Assembly (NCBI GenBank): GCA_949130485.1 | Contig: OX422183.1 | Coordinates: 6,104,636 to 6,168,635 of the forward strand | Direction of reading: 5' to 3' | DNA: 64,000 nucleotides | Source: Agelas oroides | Lineage: Eukaryota; Porifera; Demospongiae; Agelasida; Agelasidae | Part shown: positions 34,101-46,479 of the stretch, piece after piece | Position numbering within the stretch: the stretch's first letter is position 1 | How the letters are laid out: the number at the start of each line of letters is the position of its first letter | The notes under the pieces: generated by a model | What the model saw: only the letters and a program-made list of their open reading frames with translations | The model's database searches: none | What the model was told of the DNA's origin: nothing | Program-made: the position numbers and the translations under genes

Positions 34101-37100
34101 TCATCACAGAAATTATACTAACAAAAGTCTACAATACGACAATACCAACCAAAGATTTTCGTGCTAAATTCTGCACATGCCATTGCTTTTCCAAACAAGA
34201 GTTGTGTTATCATGCTCACTGTTCTACTGTATATCTGGCTTGTTTGCTAATACGGGTGGGTGGTAATTCTAATCTCTTGTGACAGTGAGGTCATTAAATG
34301 TTAGAAATGGCTGGACATGGGACACAAAGAGAAGTGGGGGATGGGAGAATCCGAATAAGAAGAGGAAAAATGGGGAAAGGTATCTACCTACATGGACGGA
34401 ATGTGACAGAGTTTCTTACTAATTATTACGTGTTTGCCTACGAGTGACATCGAATGACAATATGCACATGTATCATTCTAATAGTCAACTTACCATCTGA
34501 GTAGGAGGGAATGAACCAGTTCATGTGGGAAATGAAGATAAACAAGTGAACAACATTATTATGTAACCTCATCACAGAAATTATACTGATGAAAGTCTAC
34601 AATATGACAATACCAACCAAAGATTTTTGTGTTAAATTCTGCACATGCCATTGTTTATCACACACTAGTTGTGTTATCATGCCCACTGTTCTATTGTATA
34701 TCTGGCTTGTTTGCTAATACGGGTGGGTGGTAATTCTAATCTCTTGTGACAGTGAGATCATCAAATGTTAGAAATGGCTGGACATGGGACACAAAGAGAA
34801 GTGGGGGATGGGAGAAGGCGAATAAGAAGAGGAAAAATGGGGAAAAGTATCTAATAAAGTATCTACATGGACGGTATGGGACATAGTTTCTTACTAATTG
34901 TTGTGTGTTTGACTATGAGTAACATTGTATAACAATGTGCACATGTATCATTCGAATAGTCAACTTACCCGCTGAGTAGGAGGGAATGAACCAGTTCATG
35001 TGGGAAAAGAAGATAAACAAGTGAAACAACATTATTATGTAACCTCATCACAGAAATTATACTGATGAAAGTCTACAATACGACAATACCAACCAAAGAT
35101 TTTCGTGCTAAATTCTGCACATGCCATTGCCTTTCCACACACTAGTTGTGTATTATCATGCTCACTGTTCTATTGTATATCTGGCTTGTTTGCTAATACG
35201 GGTGGGTGGTAATTCTAATCTCTTGCGACAGTGAGATCATAAAATGTTAGAGAGGGTTGGATATGGAGGGAAAGAGAAGTGGGGGATGGGAGAAGGCGAA
35301 TAAGAAGAGGAAAAATGGGGAAAAGTATCTATCTACATGGACGGTATGTGAGAATTTCGTACTAATTGTTGCGTGTTTGACTATGAGTAACATTGTATAA
35401 CAATATGCACATGTATCATATGAATAGTCAACTTACAAACTGAGTAGGAGGGAATGAACCAGTTCATGTGGGAAAAGAAGATAAACAAGTGAAACAACAT
35501 TATTATGTAACATCATCACAGAAATTATACTAACGAAAGTCTACAATACGACAATACCAACCAAAGATTTTCGTGCTAAATTCTGCACATGCCATTGCTT
35601 TTCCAAACAAGAGTTGTGTTATCATGCTCACTGTTCTACTGTATATCTGACTTGTTTGCTAATACGGGTGGGTGGTAATTCTAATCTCTTGTGACAGTGA
35701 GGTCATTAAATGTTAGAAATGGCTGGACATGGGACACAAAGAGAAGTGGGGGATGGGAGAATCCGAATAAGAAGAGGAAAAATGGGGAAAGGTATCTACC
35801 TACATGGACGGAATGTGACAGAGTTTCTTACTAATTATTACGTGTTTGCCTACGAGTGACATCGAATGACAATATGCACATGTATCATTCTAATAGTCAA
35901 CTTACCATCTGAGTAGGAGGGAATGAACCAGTTCATGTGGGAAATGAAGATAAACAAGTGAACAACATTATTATGAAACCTCATCACAGAAATTATACTG
36001 ATGAAAGTCTACAATATGACAATACCAACCAAAGATTTTTGTGTTAAATTCTGCACATGCCATTGTTTATCACACACTAGTTGTGTTATCATGCCCACTG
36101 TTCTATGGTATATGTGGCTTGTTTGCTAATACGGGTGGGTGGTAATTCTAATCTCTTGTGACAGTGAGGTCATTAAATGTTAGAAATGGCTGGACATGGG
36201 ACACAAAGAGAAGTGGGGGATGGGAGAATCCGAATAAGAAGAGGAAAAATGGGGAAAGGTATCTACCTACATGGACGGAATGTGACAGAGTTTCTTACTA
36301 ATTATTACGTGTTTGCCTACGAGTGACATCGAATGACAATATGCACATGTATCATTCTAATAGTCAACTTACCGTCTGAGTAGGAGGGAATGAACCAGTT
36401 CATGTGGGAAATGAAGATAAACAAGTGAATCAATATTATTATGTAACCTCATCACAGAAATTATACTGATGAAAGTCTACAATATGACAATACCAACCAA
36501 AGATTTTTGTGTTAAATTCTGCACATGCCATTGTTTATCACACACTAGTTGTGTTATCATGCCCACTGTTCTATGGTATATGTGGCTTGTTTGCTAATAC
36601 GGGTGGGTGGTAATTCTAATCTCTTGCGACAGTGAGATCATAAAATGTTAGAGAGGGTTGGATATGGAGGGAAAGAGAAGTGGGGGATGGGAGAAGGCGA
36701 ATAAGAAGAGGAAAAATGGGGAAAAGTATCTATCTACATGGACGGTATGTGAGAATTTCGTACTAATTGTTGCGTGTTTGACTATGAGTAACATTGTATA
36801 ACAATATGCACATGTATCATATGAATAGTCAACTTACAAACTGAGTAGGAGGGAATGAACCAGTTCATGTGGGAAAAGAAGATAAACAAGTGAAACAACA
36901 TTATTATGTAACATCATCACAGAAATTATACTAACGAAAGTCTACAATACGACAATACCAACCAAAGATTTTCGTGCTAAATTCTGCACATGCCATTGCT
37001 TTTCCAAACAAGAGTTGTGTTATCATGCTCACTGTTCTACTGTATATCTGACTTGTTTGCTAATACGGGTGGGTGGTAATTCTAATCTCTTGTGACAGTG

Positions 37101-40100
37101 AGGTCATTAAATGTTAGAAATGGCTGGACATGGGACACAAAGAGAAGTGGGGGATGGGAGAATCCGAATAAGAAGAGGAAAAATGGGGAAAGGTATCTAC
37201 CTACATGGACGGAATGTGACAGAGTTTCTTACTAATTATTACGTGTTTGCCTACGAGTGACATCGAATGACAATATGCACATGTATCATTCTAATAGTCA
37301 ACTTACCGTCTGAGTAGGAGGGAATGAACCAGTTCATGTGGGAAAGGAAGATAAACAAGTGAACAACATTATTATGTAACCTCATCACAGAAATTATACT
37401 GATGAAAGTCTACAATATGACAATACCAACCAAAGATTTTTGTGTTAAATTCTGCACATGCCATTGTTTATCACACACTAGTTGTGTTATCATGCCCACT
37501 GTTCTATGGTATATGTGGCTTGTTTGCTAATACGGGTGGGTGGTAATTCTAATCTCTTGTGACAGTGAGGTCATTAAATGTTAGAGAGGGTTGGATATGT
37601 GAGGGAAAGAGAAGTGGGGGATGGGAGAAGGCGAATAAGAAGAGGAAAAATGGGGAAACGTATCTACCTACATGGACGGTATGTGAGAATTTCGTACTAA
37701 TTGTTGCGTGTTTGACTATGAGTAACATTGTATAACAATGTGCACATGTATCATTCGAATAGTCAACTTACCATCTGAGTAGGAGGGAATGAACCAGTTT
37801 ATGTGGGAAAAGAAGATAAACAAGTGAAACAACATTATTATGTAACCTCATCACAGAAATTATACTGATGAAAGTCTACAATACGACAATACCAACCAAA
37901 GATTTTCGTGCTAAATTCTGCACATGCCATTGCCTTTCCACACACTAGTTGTGTATTATCATGCTCACTGTTCTATTGTATATCTGGCTTGTTTGCTAAT
38001 ACGGGTGGGTGGTAATTCTAATCTCTTGCGACAGTGAGATCATAAAATGTTAGAGAGGGTTGGATATGGAGGGAAAGAGAAGTGGGGGATGGGAGAAGGC
38101 GAATAAGAAGAGGAAAAATGGGGAAAAGTATCTATCTACATGGACGGTATGGGACATAGTTTCTTACTAATTGTTGCGTGTTTGACTATGAGTAACATTG
38201 TATAACAATGTGCACATGTATCATTCGAATAGTCAACTTACCATCTGAGTAGGATGGAATGAACCAGTTCATGTGGGAAAAGAAGATAAACAAGTGAAAC
38301 AACATTATTATGTAACATCATCACAGAAATTATACTGATGAAAGTCTACAATATGACGATACCAAACAAAGATTTTCGTGCTAAATTCTGCACATGCCAT
38401 TGCTTTTCCAAACACGAGTTGTGTTATCATGCTCACTGTTCTATTGTATATCTGGCTTGTTTGCTAATACGGGTGGGTGGTAATTCTAATCTCTTGTGAC
38501 AGTGAGGTCATTAAATGTTAGAGAGGGTTGGATATGTGAGGGAAAGAGAATTGGGGGATGGGAGAAAGTGAATAAGAAGAGAAAAAATGGGGAAACGTAT
38601 CTACCTACGTACATGGACGGTATGTGAGAATTTCGTACTAATTGTTGCGTGTTTGACTATGAATAACATTCTTTAACAATATGCACATGTATCATATGAA
38701 TTGTCAACTTACCGGCTGAGTAGGATGGAATGAACCAGTTCATGTGGGAAAAGAAGATAAACAAGTGAAACAATATTATTATGTAACCTCATCACAGAAA
38801 TTATACTGATGAAAGTCTACAATATGACAATACGAACCAAAGATTTTCGTGCTAAATTCTGCACATGCCATTGCCTTTCTACACACGAGTTGTGTTATCA
38901 TGCTCACTGTTCTATTGTATATGTGGCTTGTTTGCTAATACGGGTGGGTGGTAATTCTAATCTCTTGCGACAGTGAGATCATTAAATGTTAGAGAGGGTT
39001 GGATATGGGAGGGAAAGAGAATTGGGGGATGGGAGAAGGCGAATAAGAAGAGGAAAAATGGGGAAAAGTATCTACCTACATGGACACCATGTGACGGAGT
39101 TTTGTACTAATTATTACGTGTTTGCCTACGAGTAACATCATATAACAATGTGCACATGTACGTATCATATGAATAGTCAACTTACCTTCTGAGTAGGAGG
39201 GAATGAACCAGTTCATGTGGGAAATGAAGATAAACAAGTGAAGCAATATTATTATGTAACCTCATCACAGAAATTATACTGATGAAAGTCACCCACAATA
39301 CCAACCAAAGATTTTCGTGCTAAATTCTGCACATGCCATTGCTTTTCCAAACACGAGTTGTGTTATCATGCTCACTGTTCTATTGTATATGTGGCTTGTT
39401 TGCTAATACGGGTGGGTGGTAATTCTAATCTCTTGTGACAGTGAGGTCATTAAATGTTAGAGAGGGTTGGATATGGGAGGGAAAGAGAAGTGGGGGATGG
39501 GAGAAGGCGAATAAGAAGAGGAAAAATGGGGAAACGTATCTATCTACATGGACGGTATGTGAGAATTTCGTACTAATTGTTGCGTGTTTGACTATGAGTA
39601 ACATTGTATAACAATGTGCACATGTATCATTCGAATAGTCAACTTACCATCTGAGTAGGAGGGAATGAACCAGTTTATGTGGGAAAAGAAGATAAACAAG
39701 TGAAACAACATTATTATGTAACCTCATCACAGAAATTATACTGATGAAAGTCTACAATACGACAATACCAACCAAAGATTTTCGTGCTAAATTCTGCACA
39801 TGCCATTGCCTTTCCACACACTAGTTGTGTATTATCATGCTCACTGTTCTATTGTATATCTGGCTTGTTTGCTAATACGGGTGGGTGGTAATTCTAATCT
39901 CTTGCGACAGTGAGATCATAAAATGTTAGAGAGGGTTGGATATGGAGGGAAAGAGAATTGGGGGATGGGAGAAAGTGAATAAGAAGAGAAAAAATGGGGA
40001 AACGTATCTACCTACGTACATGGACGGTATGTGAGAATTTCGTACTAATTGTTGCGTGTTTGACTATGAATAACATTCTTTAACAATATGCACATGTATC

Positions 40101-43100
40101 ATATGAATTGTCAACTTACCGGCTGAGTAGGATGGAATGAACCAGTTCATGTGGGAAAAGAAGATAAACAAGTGAAACAATATTATTATGTAACCTCATC
40201 ACAGAAATTATACGGATGAAAGTCTACAATATGACAATACGAACCAAAGATTTTCGTGCTAAATTCTGCACATGCCATTGCCTTTCTACACACGAGTTGT
40301 GTTATCATGCTCACTGTTCTATTGTATATGTGGCTTGTTTGCTAATACGGGTGGGTGGTAATTCTAATCTCTTGCGACAGTGAGATCATTAAATGTTAGA
40401 GAGGGTTGGATATGGGAGGGAAAGAGAATTGGGGGATGGGAGAAGGCGAATAAGAAGAGGAAAAATGGGGAAAAGTATCTACCTACATGGACACCATGTG
40501 ACGGAGTTTTGTACTAATTATTACGTGTTTGCCTACGAGTAACATCATATAACAATGTGCACATGTACGTATCATATGAATAGTCAACTTACCTCCTGAG
40601 TAGGAGGGAATGAACCAGTTCATGGGGGAAAAGAAGATAAACAAGTGAAACAACATTATTATATAACCACATCACAGAAATTATACTGATGAAAGTCTAC
40701 AATATGACAATACCAACCAAAGATTTTCGTGCTAAATTCTGCACATGCCATTGCTTTTCCAAACACGAGTTGTGTTATCATGCTCACTGTTCTATTGTAT
40801 ATCTGGCTTGTGTGCTAGTACAGGTGGGTGGTATTGTAATCTCTTGTGACAGTGAGGTCATAAATGACAGACAGGACATGGAAGAGGGTGGGACATGTGA
40901 GGGAAAGAGAAGTGGGGGATGGGAGAAGGCGAATAAGAAGAGGAAAAATGGGGAAAAGTATCTATCTACATGGACGGTATGGGACATAGTTTCTTACTAA
41001 TTGTTGCGTGTTTGACTATGAGTAACATTGTATAACAATGTGCACATGTATCATTCGAATAGTCAACTTACATACTGAGTAGGATGGAATGAACCAGTTC
41101 ATGTGGGAAAAGAAGATAAACAAGTGAAACAACATTATTATGTAACATCATCACAGAAATTATACTAACGAAAGTCTACAATACGACAATACCAACCAAA
41201 GATTTTCGTGCTAAATTCTGCACATGCCATTGCTTTTCCAAACAAGAGTTGTGTTATCATGCTCACTGTTCTATTGTATATCTGGCTTGTTTGCTAATAC
41301 GGGTGGGTGGTAATTCTAATCTCTTGTGACAGTGAGGTCATTAAATGTTAGAAATGGCTGGACATAGGACACAAAGAGAAGTGGGGGATGGGAGAATCCG
41401 AATAAGAAGAGGAAAAATGGGGAAAAGTATCTACCTACATGGAGGGTATGGGACAGAGTTTCTTACTAATTATTACGTGTTTGCCTACGAGTGACATCGA
41501 ATGACAATATGCACATGTATCATTCGAATAGTCAACTTACCCGCTGAGTAGGAGGGAATGAACCAGTTCATGTGGGAAAAGAAGATAAACAAGTGAATCA
41601 ATATTATTATGTAACCTCATCACAGAAATTATACTGATGAAAGTCTACAATATGACAATACCAACCAAAGATTTTTGTGCTAAATTCTGCACATGCCATT
41701 GCTTTTCCACACACTAGTTGTGTTATCATGCTCACTGTTTATGCATATCTGGCTTGTTTGTTAATACGGGTGGGTGGTAATTGTAATCTCTTGTGACAGT
41801 GAGGACATAAATGTTAGAAAGGGTTGGACATGAGAGGGAAAGAGAAGTGGGGGACGAGAGATGGCGAATAAGAAGAGGAAAATTTCTACCTACATGGACG
41901 GTATGGGACATAGTTTCATACTAATTGTTGCGTGTTTGACTATGAGTAACATTGTATAACAATGTGCACATGTATCATTCGAATAGTCAACTTACCCGCT
42001 GAGTAGGAGGGAATGAACCAGTTCATGTGGGAAAAGAAGATAAACAAGTGAAACAACATTATTATGTAACCTCATCACAGAAATTATACTGATGAAGGTT
42101 TACTATATGATAAATCCAGCCAAAGACTGTCGTGTCAAATTATGCACATGCCATTGTTTATCACACACTAGTTGCGTATTAGCATGCTCACTGCATATCT
42201 GGCTTGTTTGCTAATATGGGTGGTATTGTAGTGACAGTGAGGGATGGGATGGGAGTGGGGAATGGGAGAAGGCGAATAAGAAGAGGAAAAATGGGGAAAG
42301 GTATCTACCTACATGGACGGCATGTGACAGAGGCTCATAATAATTGTTGCGTGTTTGTCTAGGAGTGACATTCTATGACAATGTGCTGACATTCTATGAC
42401 AATGTAACCTCATCACAGAAATTATACTGATGAAAGTCTACAATATGACAATACCAACCAAACACTTTTGTGTTAAATTCTCCTCATGCCATTGTTTATC
42501 ACACACTAGTTGTGTTATCATGCTCACTGTTCTATTGCATATCTGGCTTGATTGCTAATACGGGTGGGTGGTATTGTAATATCTTGTGACAGTGAGATCA
42601 TAAAATGTTAGAATGGAGACGGAAGAGGGTGGGACTTGGGAGGGAAAGAGAAGAGGGAGATGGGAGAAGGCATATTAGAAGAGGAGAAATGGGGAAAGGT
42701 ATCCACGTACCTACATGGACGGGATGTGACAGAGATTCTTACTAATTGTTACATGTTTTCCTACAAGTGACTTTCTAAGACAATGTGCACATGTATCATT
42801 CGAATAGTCAACTTACCCGCTGAGTAGGAGGGAATGAACCAGTTCATGTGGGAAAAGAAGATAAACAAGTGAAACAACATTATTATGTAACCTCATCACT
42901 GATGAAGGTTTACTATATGATAAAACCAGCCAAAGACTGTCGTGTCAAATTATGCACATGCCATTGTTTATCACACACTAGTTGCGTATTAGCATGCTCA
43001 CTGCATATCTGGCTTGTTTGCTAATATGGGTGGTATTGTAGTGACAGTGAGGGATGGGATGGGAGTGGGGAATGGGAGAAGGCGAATAAGAAGAGGAAAA

Positions 43101-43742
43101 ATGGGGAAAGGTATCTACCTACATGGACGGCATGTGACAGAGGCTCATAATAATTGTTGCGTGTTTGTCTAGGAGTGACATTCTATGACAATGTGCTGAC
43201 ATTCTATGACAATGTAACCTCATCACAGAAATTATACTGATGAAAGTCTACAATATGACAATACCAACCAAACACTTTTGTGTTAAATTCTCCTCATGCC
43301 ATTGTTTATCACACACTAGTTGTGTTATCATGCTCACTGTTCTATTGCATATCTGGCTTGATTGCTAATACGGGTGGGTGGTATTGTAATATCTTGTGAC
43401 AGTGAGATCATAAAATGTTAGAATGGAGACGGAAGAGGGTGGGACTTGGGAGGGAAAGAGAAGAGGGAGATGGGAGAAGGCATATTAGAAGAGGAGAAAT
43501 GGGGAAAGGTATCCACGTACCTACATGGACGGGATGTGACAGAGATTCTTACTAATTGTTGCATGTTTTCCTACAAGTGACCAATGTGCACATGTATCAT
43601 TCGAATAGTCAACTTACCAACTGAGTAGGAGTGAATCAACCAGTTCATGTGGGAAAAGAAGATAAACAAGTGAAACAACATTATTATGTAACCTCATCAG
43701 AGAAATTATACTGATGAAAGTCTACAATATGACAATACCAAC

Positions 43743-43874
43743 CTCATTCCTACATCTTGTAGTCTGTTGCAAAGAAGGTCTAGGGATGGAAGAGGCTTTA
43801 TATATTTCCCTTCACTCCCCTCCCTTGTTTGTGTACGTTTTGGTGTACTACATGTATCCCTAAATCTCTTTTGG
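43743..43874. other. Array boundary and short repeat fragment
   Basis: The array stops mid-unit at about 43742 (after ACAATACCAACC). The next 130 bp resembles the 'CCCTACATC' repeat seen at 49128-49255 and 58936-59040, decayed. No gene. Confidence 0.5.
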
Positions 43875-44379
43875 TTTTTAAGGTGTCATGCCGGTCACTC
43901 GGCGGAGGTTAACGAAAACTTAAACCTCGGTTACAGTCAGGACCAGGGTTACTCCTAGTTTCTGGGTTAGGGTTTGCTTTAGGGCAATCTTACTTTGCCT
44001 AATTTTAAAAAGGGCTTTAGTAGCTCATTAATATATTCATGAACCCGAAATTGCCACTCGATGGATGCATGTACATGCTCACTGTAGGTAGCATCCTAAC
44101 CACCAATGTATCTCAAATCAATACAACTGGATGCCAGCTTTTGTTCAGAGCTACTCTTAAAGTTAGGCTAGACTCATGTTTGTCACTACTTTTGGAATGG
44201 ACAACTTTGACTGCAATGAATGCATATTTTCAGCTTGTCTACGGGAGGGGCTCATTCATGAGTGGAAGCAAGCATTACTAGCCCCACCTCTCCCCCTTGT
44301 GTCACTAAACAACTCACGGCTGTGTTCCACACACAACCACTCTGCACCTCCTTTGGCGATAGATAATACAGCGTAGTAC

Positions 44380-46259
44380 CAACGATATATTGGGTATTCT
44401 AGTTAAAGCCCAGCCCAGCACTTGAAGCACCTGGCCACGGTCACCAACTAGGCTAGGCATATGGCCTTGAGACCTACGTAGGGCTACTCAACAAACACAG
44501 TCTTGGCCACTGTGGCCTTTCTGCTGCTTCTAGCTACAGCTACTGACACTACAGCACTCTACTAAACTCCTTCTTTGCAAATTACACCCCAAGTGGAAAG
44601 AAATAGTAATGAATGAATGAAAAGCCACAAAAGTGCATGTGTCTGTTCAATGTTTTAGCCTTTCCTTCCAAGCCTGAGAGGACTTACGGAAGTTTGACAC
44701 CACAGCTTGAAAAAGTCATCATTGAAGTATCTACTGTGCAAGCACTAAGGTCGAGAGCTAATCGACAGAACCATACATTTGTCAACAAAAATGAGAGTAT
44801 GCGATATTTTTTTTAAACCACTGCTAACCTGAGTTATGATCAAAAATGTTGACACTTCAGTGACCACGCTAAACTTCATCCTGACTTGCAGCTCTGGAAT
44901 TCCAAAATTTTCTGGGGAAGCATCCCCCCCCCACCCCCCAACTTTGTTCCTTCGTTTTGCGCTGAAATTCCCACAAACGTACTGTGCCCACGCTGTGCCC
45001 TAGCATCGGCTGTATGCTGGCTACACCACTGAGTCACTTTGATACTTAAGTGAAGTGCGCACTTCGCTACAGGCTTGCTCACTACAGCACATGCCATGCC
45101 TCCACAGAGCTTTTGATGGCAATGGTGCTTCTTTACAACACCGACTGATGTCTTTCAGTATAGCATATGTGTGGTGTTCTTATTTTCTATACAATTTAGA
45201 TATAGATGCGTACAACAGTAGCATGGCCATCTTCTGCCCAGCAAGTTGGCTGCCTTTGTATCATCTTGCCTCTACATGGCTTCAATTACCACCTATTAGC
45301 ACCCCTCTTCTAATTGGCAATACAAAGTAAGCTTCACTTCACTCTACACCCAATGACTATGTAATGTTAGAAGTTGGATTGTGCACCTAACCCCAATCCC
45401 CTGTTCCCTGTTCCACTTTTGCCCTAATCTAGCCAGGCTTCCACACTATGTGTAGTTAGTGGGTTTCTCTTGGTCAAAGTTTGTGCCCTTGCTGCTTGCT
45501 CACCATGCACCATGGAAGTGTGTGCCTCTAGTGGATCTGCTCAATGGTCTGTTATGGGTAGGACGAAATGGCCTGCCACCTACACCCGATACTTTTCACT
45601 TGGGATGCAGTTACCACTCTAGTCACTGCTTTTTGTTCCACAAAAAATAAAAATAAAATAAATAAAATAAATAAGTCAATCTAAGCTTATCTTCAAAGTT
45701 CCGACCACCACACCAGGGATTCTGCCAGGCCACATCTTAACTAACTTAATTATAATTGCATTATTGGATGCCAACTATAAATTATTGGATGCCAATTATA
45801 AATGCATTATTGGATGCCAATGCCGACAGGAAGCTGGGAAAATTCCCAATTATATGGACCGAGAACAGTTGAAGACTCCCAAAACTGACTATTTGCTAAC
45901 CGATTAAGAAGACAAAGAAGTCTATCAGCTTGGATTTCAGGTTTGTCGACCTCAAAAATACAGGGTGCCTCATGTGGTGGTCGGAACTTTGAAGATAAGC
46001 TTAGATCGACTTAAAAAAGAAAAGAAAAAAAAAAGGAGTTTAGTAGAGTGCTGTAGTGTTAGTAGCTGTGAGTGGTGCGTAATGCCTGCTTGTGAAAGCA
46101 AGCTTGTGTCTAGAAGCAGCAGAAAGGCCACAGTGGTCAAGGCTGTACTCATTGGGTAGGCCCAGGCCTTGCGATCGTATGCCAAGCCTAGTAGGTGACC
46201 GTGGCCCAGCGCTCCGAGTGCTGGGCTGGGCTTTAACTAGAATGCGCAATATATCGTTG
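44380..46259. mobile_element. 1.9-kb inverted-repeat element (CAACGATATATTG ends), copy 1
   Basis: CAACGATATATTGGGTATTC at the left and CAATATATCGTTG at the right bound inverted arms of about 200 bp sharing CTAGTTAAAGCCCAGCCCAG, GGCCACTGTGGCC and AAACTCCTTCTTT. A second, partly deleted copy occupies about 61660-63492. No transposase found; the interior ORFs of 60-90 residues are unrecognised. Confidence 0.75.
45672..46012. repeat. Inner foldback element within copy 1
   Basis: AAGCTTATCTTCAAAGTTCC at about 45680 and GGAACTTTGAAGATAAGCTT at about 45985 are inverted. Three tandem ATTATTGGATGCCAA copies lie inside. A half copy is present at about 61430-61665. Confidence 0.65.
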
Positions 46260-46479
46260 CATAGATAGTAGAGTAGGATATGGATTGGAAACGCACGTAA
46301 CTCACGTGATCAATCTGCCATTAACGCCCATACTGAACGCGGCATGCCCTTTGATCTTATGGGGTTCACTAAGTTCACCCAACTCCATGTGGTGACATCA
46401 CAATTTGTAATGTTTATTCCTTGCGCATTGCGCGCGCGGATCGAAGATGGAACTGGATCCAGACATGTTAATTGGAAGA

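Larger units (their letters stand above)
28725..43742 (-). repeat. Tandem array of intron-like units separated by variable three-base junctions (28 junctions)
   Basis: Units are usually 455-479 bp (393-411 near the left end; two fused 801-821-bp units at the right). On the minus strand every unit runs GTAAGTTGACTATTC (copy 1 GTTAGTTG) to CATTCCCTCCTACTCAG: a full intron with strong donor and pyrimidine tract plus CAG. Between CAG and GTAAG lie exactly three bases. Triplet starts on the plus strand (minus-strand triplet): 28926 TTT, 29337 ATT, 31411 CGT, 31808 CGT, 32213 CGT, 32606 GAG, 33081 CGG, 33546 GAG, 34025 ATG, 34494 ATG, 34969 CGG, 35437 TTT, 35906 ATG, 36373 ACG, 36838 TTT, 37307 ACG, 37772 ATG, 38242 ATG, 38713 CCG, 39186 AAG, 39648 ATG, 40120 CCG, 40593 GAG, 41072 TAT, 41541 CGG, 41996 CGG, 42817 CGG, 43618 TTG. 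The array is directly 5' of, and co-oriented with, the Roc-COR-Death gene. The repeat is certain; the microexon reading is inference. Confidence 0.97.

Noticed and set aside
33642..41000. 103-codon ORF present twice in the array (33642 and 40689)
   Set aside because: Plus-strand reading of the repeat unit, opposite to the splice-signal strand; other units carry stops in the same place.
28725..43742. CRISPR array
   Set aside because: Units are about 470 bp, the constant part is the long one, and the variable part is only 3 bp; the genome is animal.
28725..43742. Longer exons inside each array unit
   Set aside because: No block on the minus strand has a consistent open frame ending at CAG-NNN; stops occur in all frames within about 40 codons upstream of the junction.
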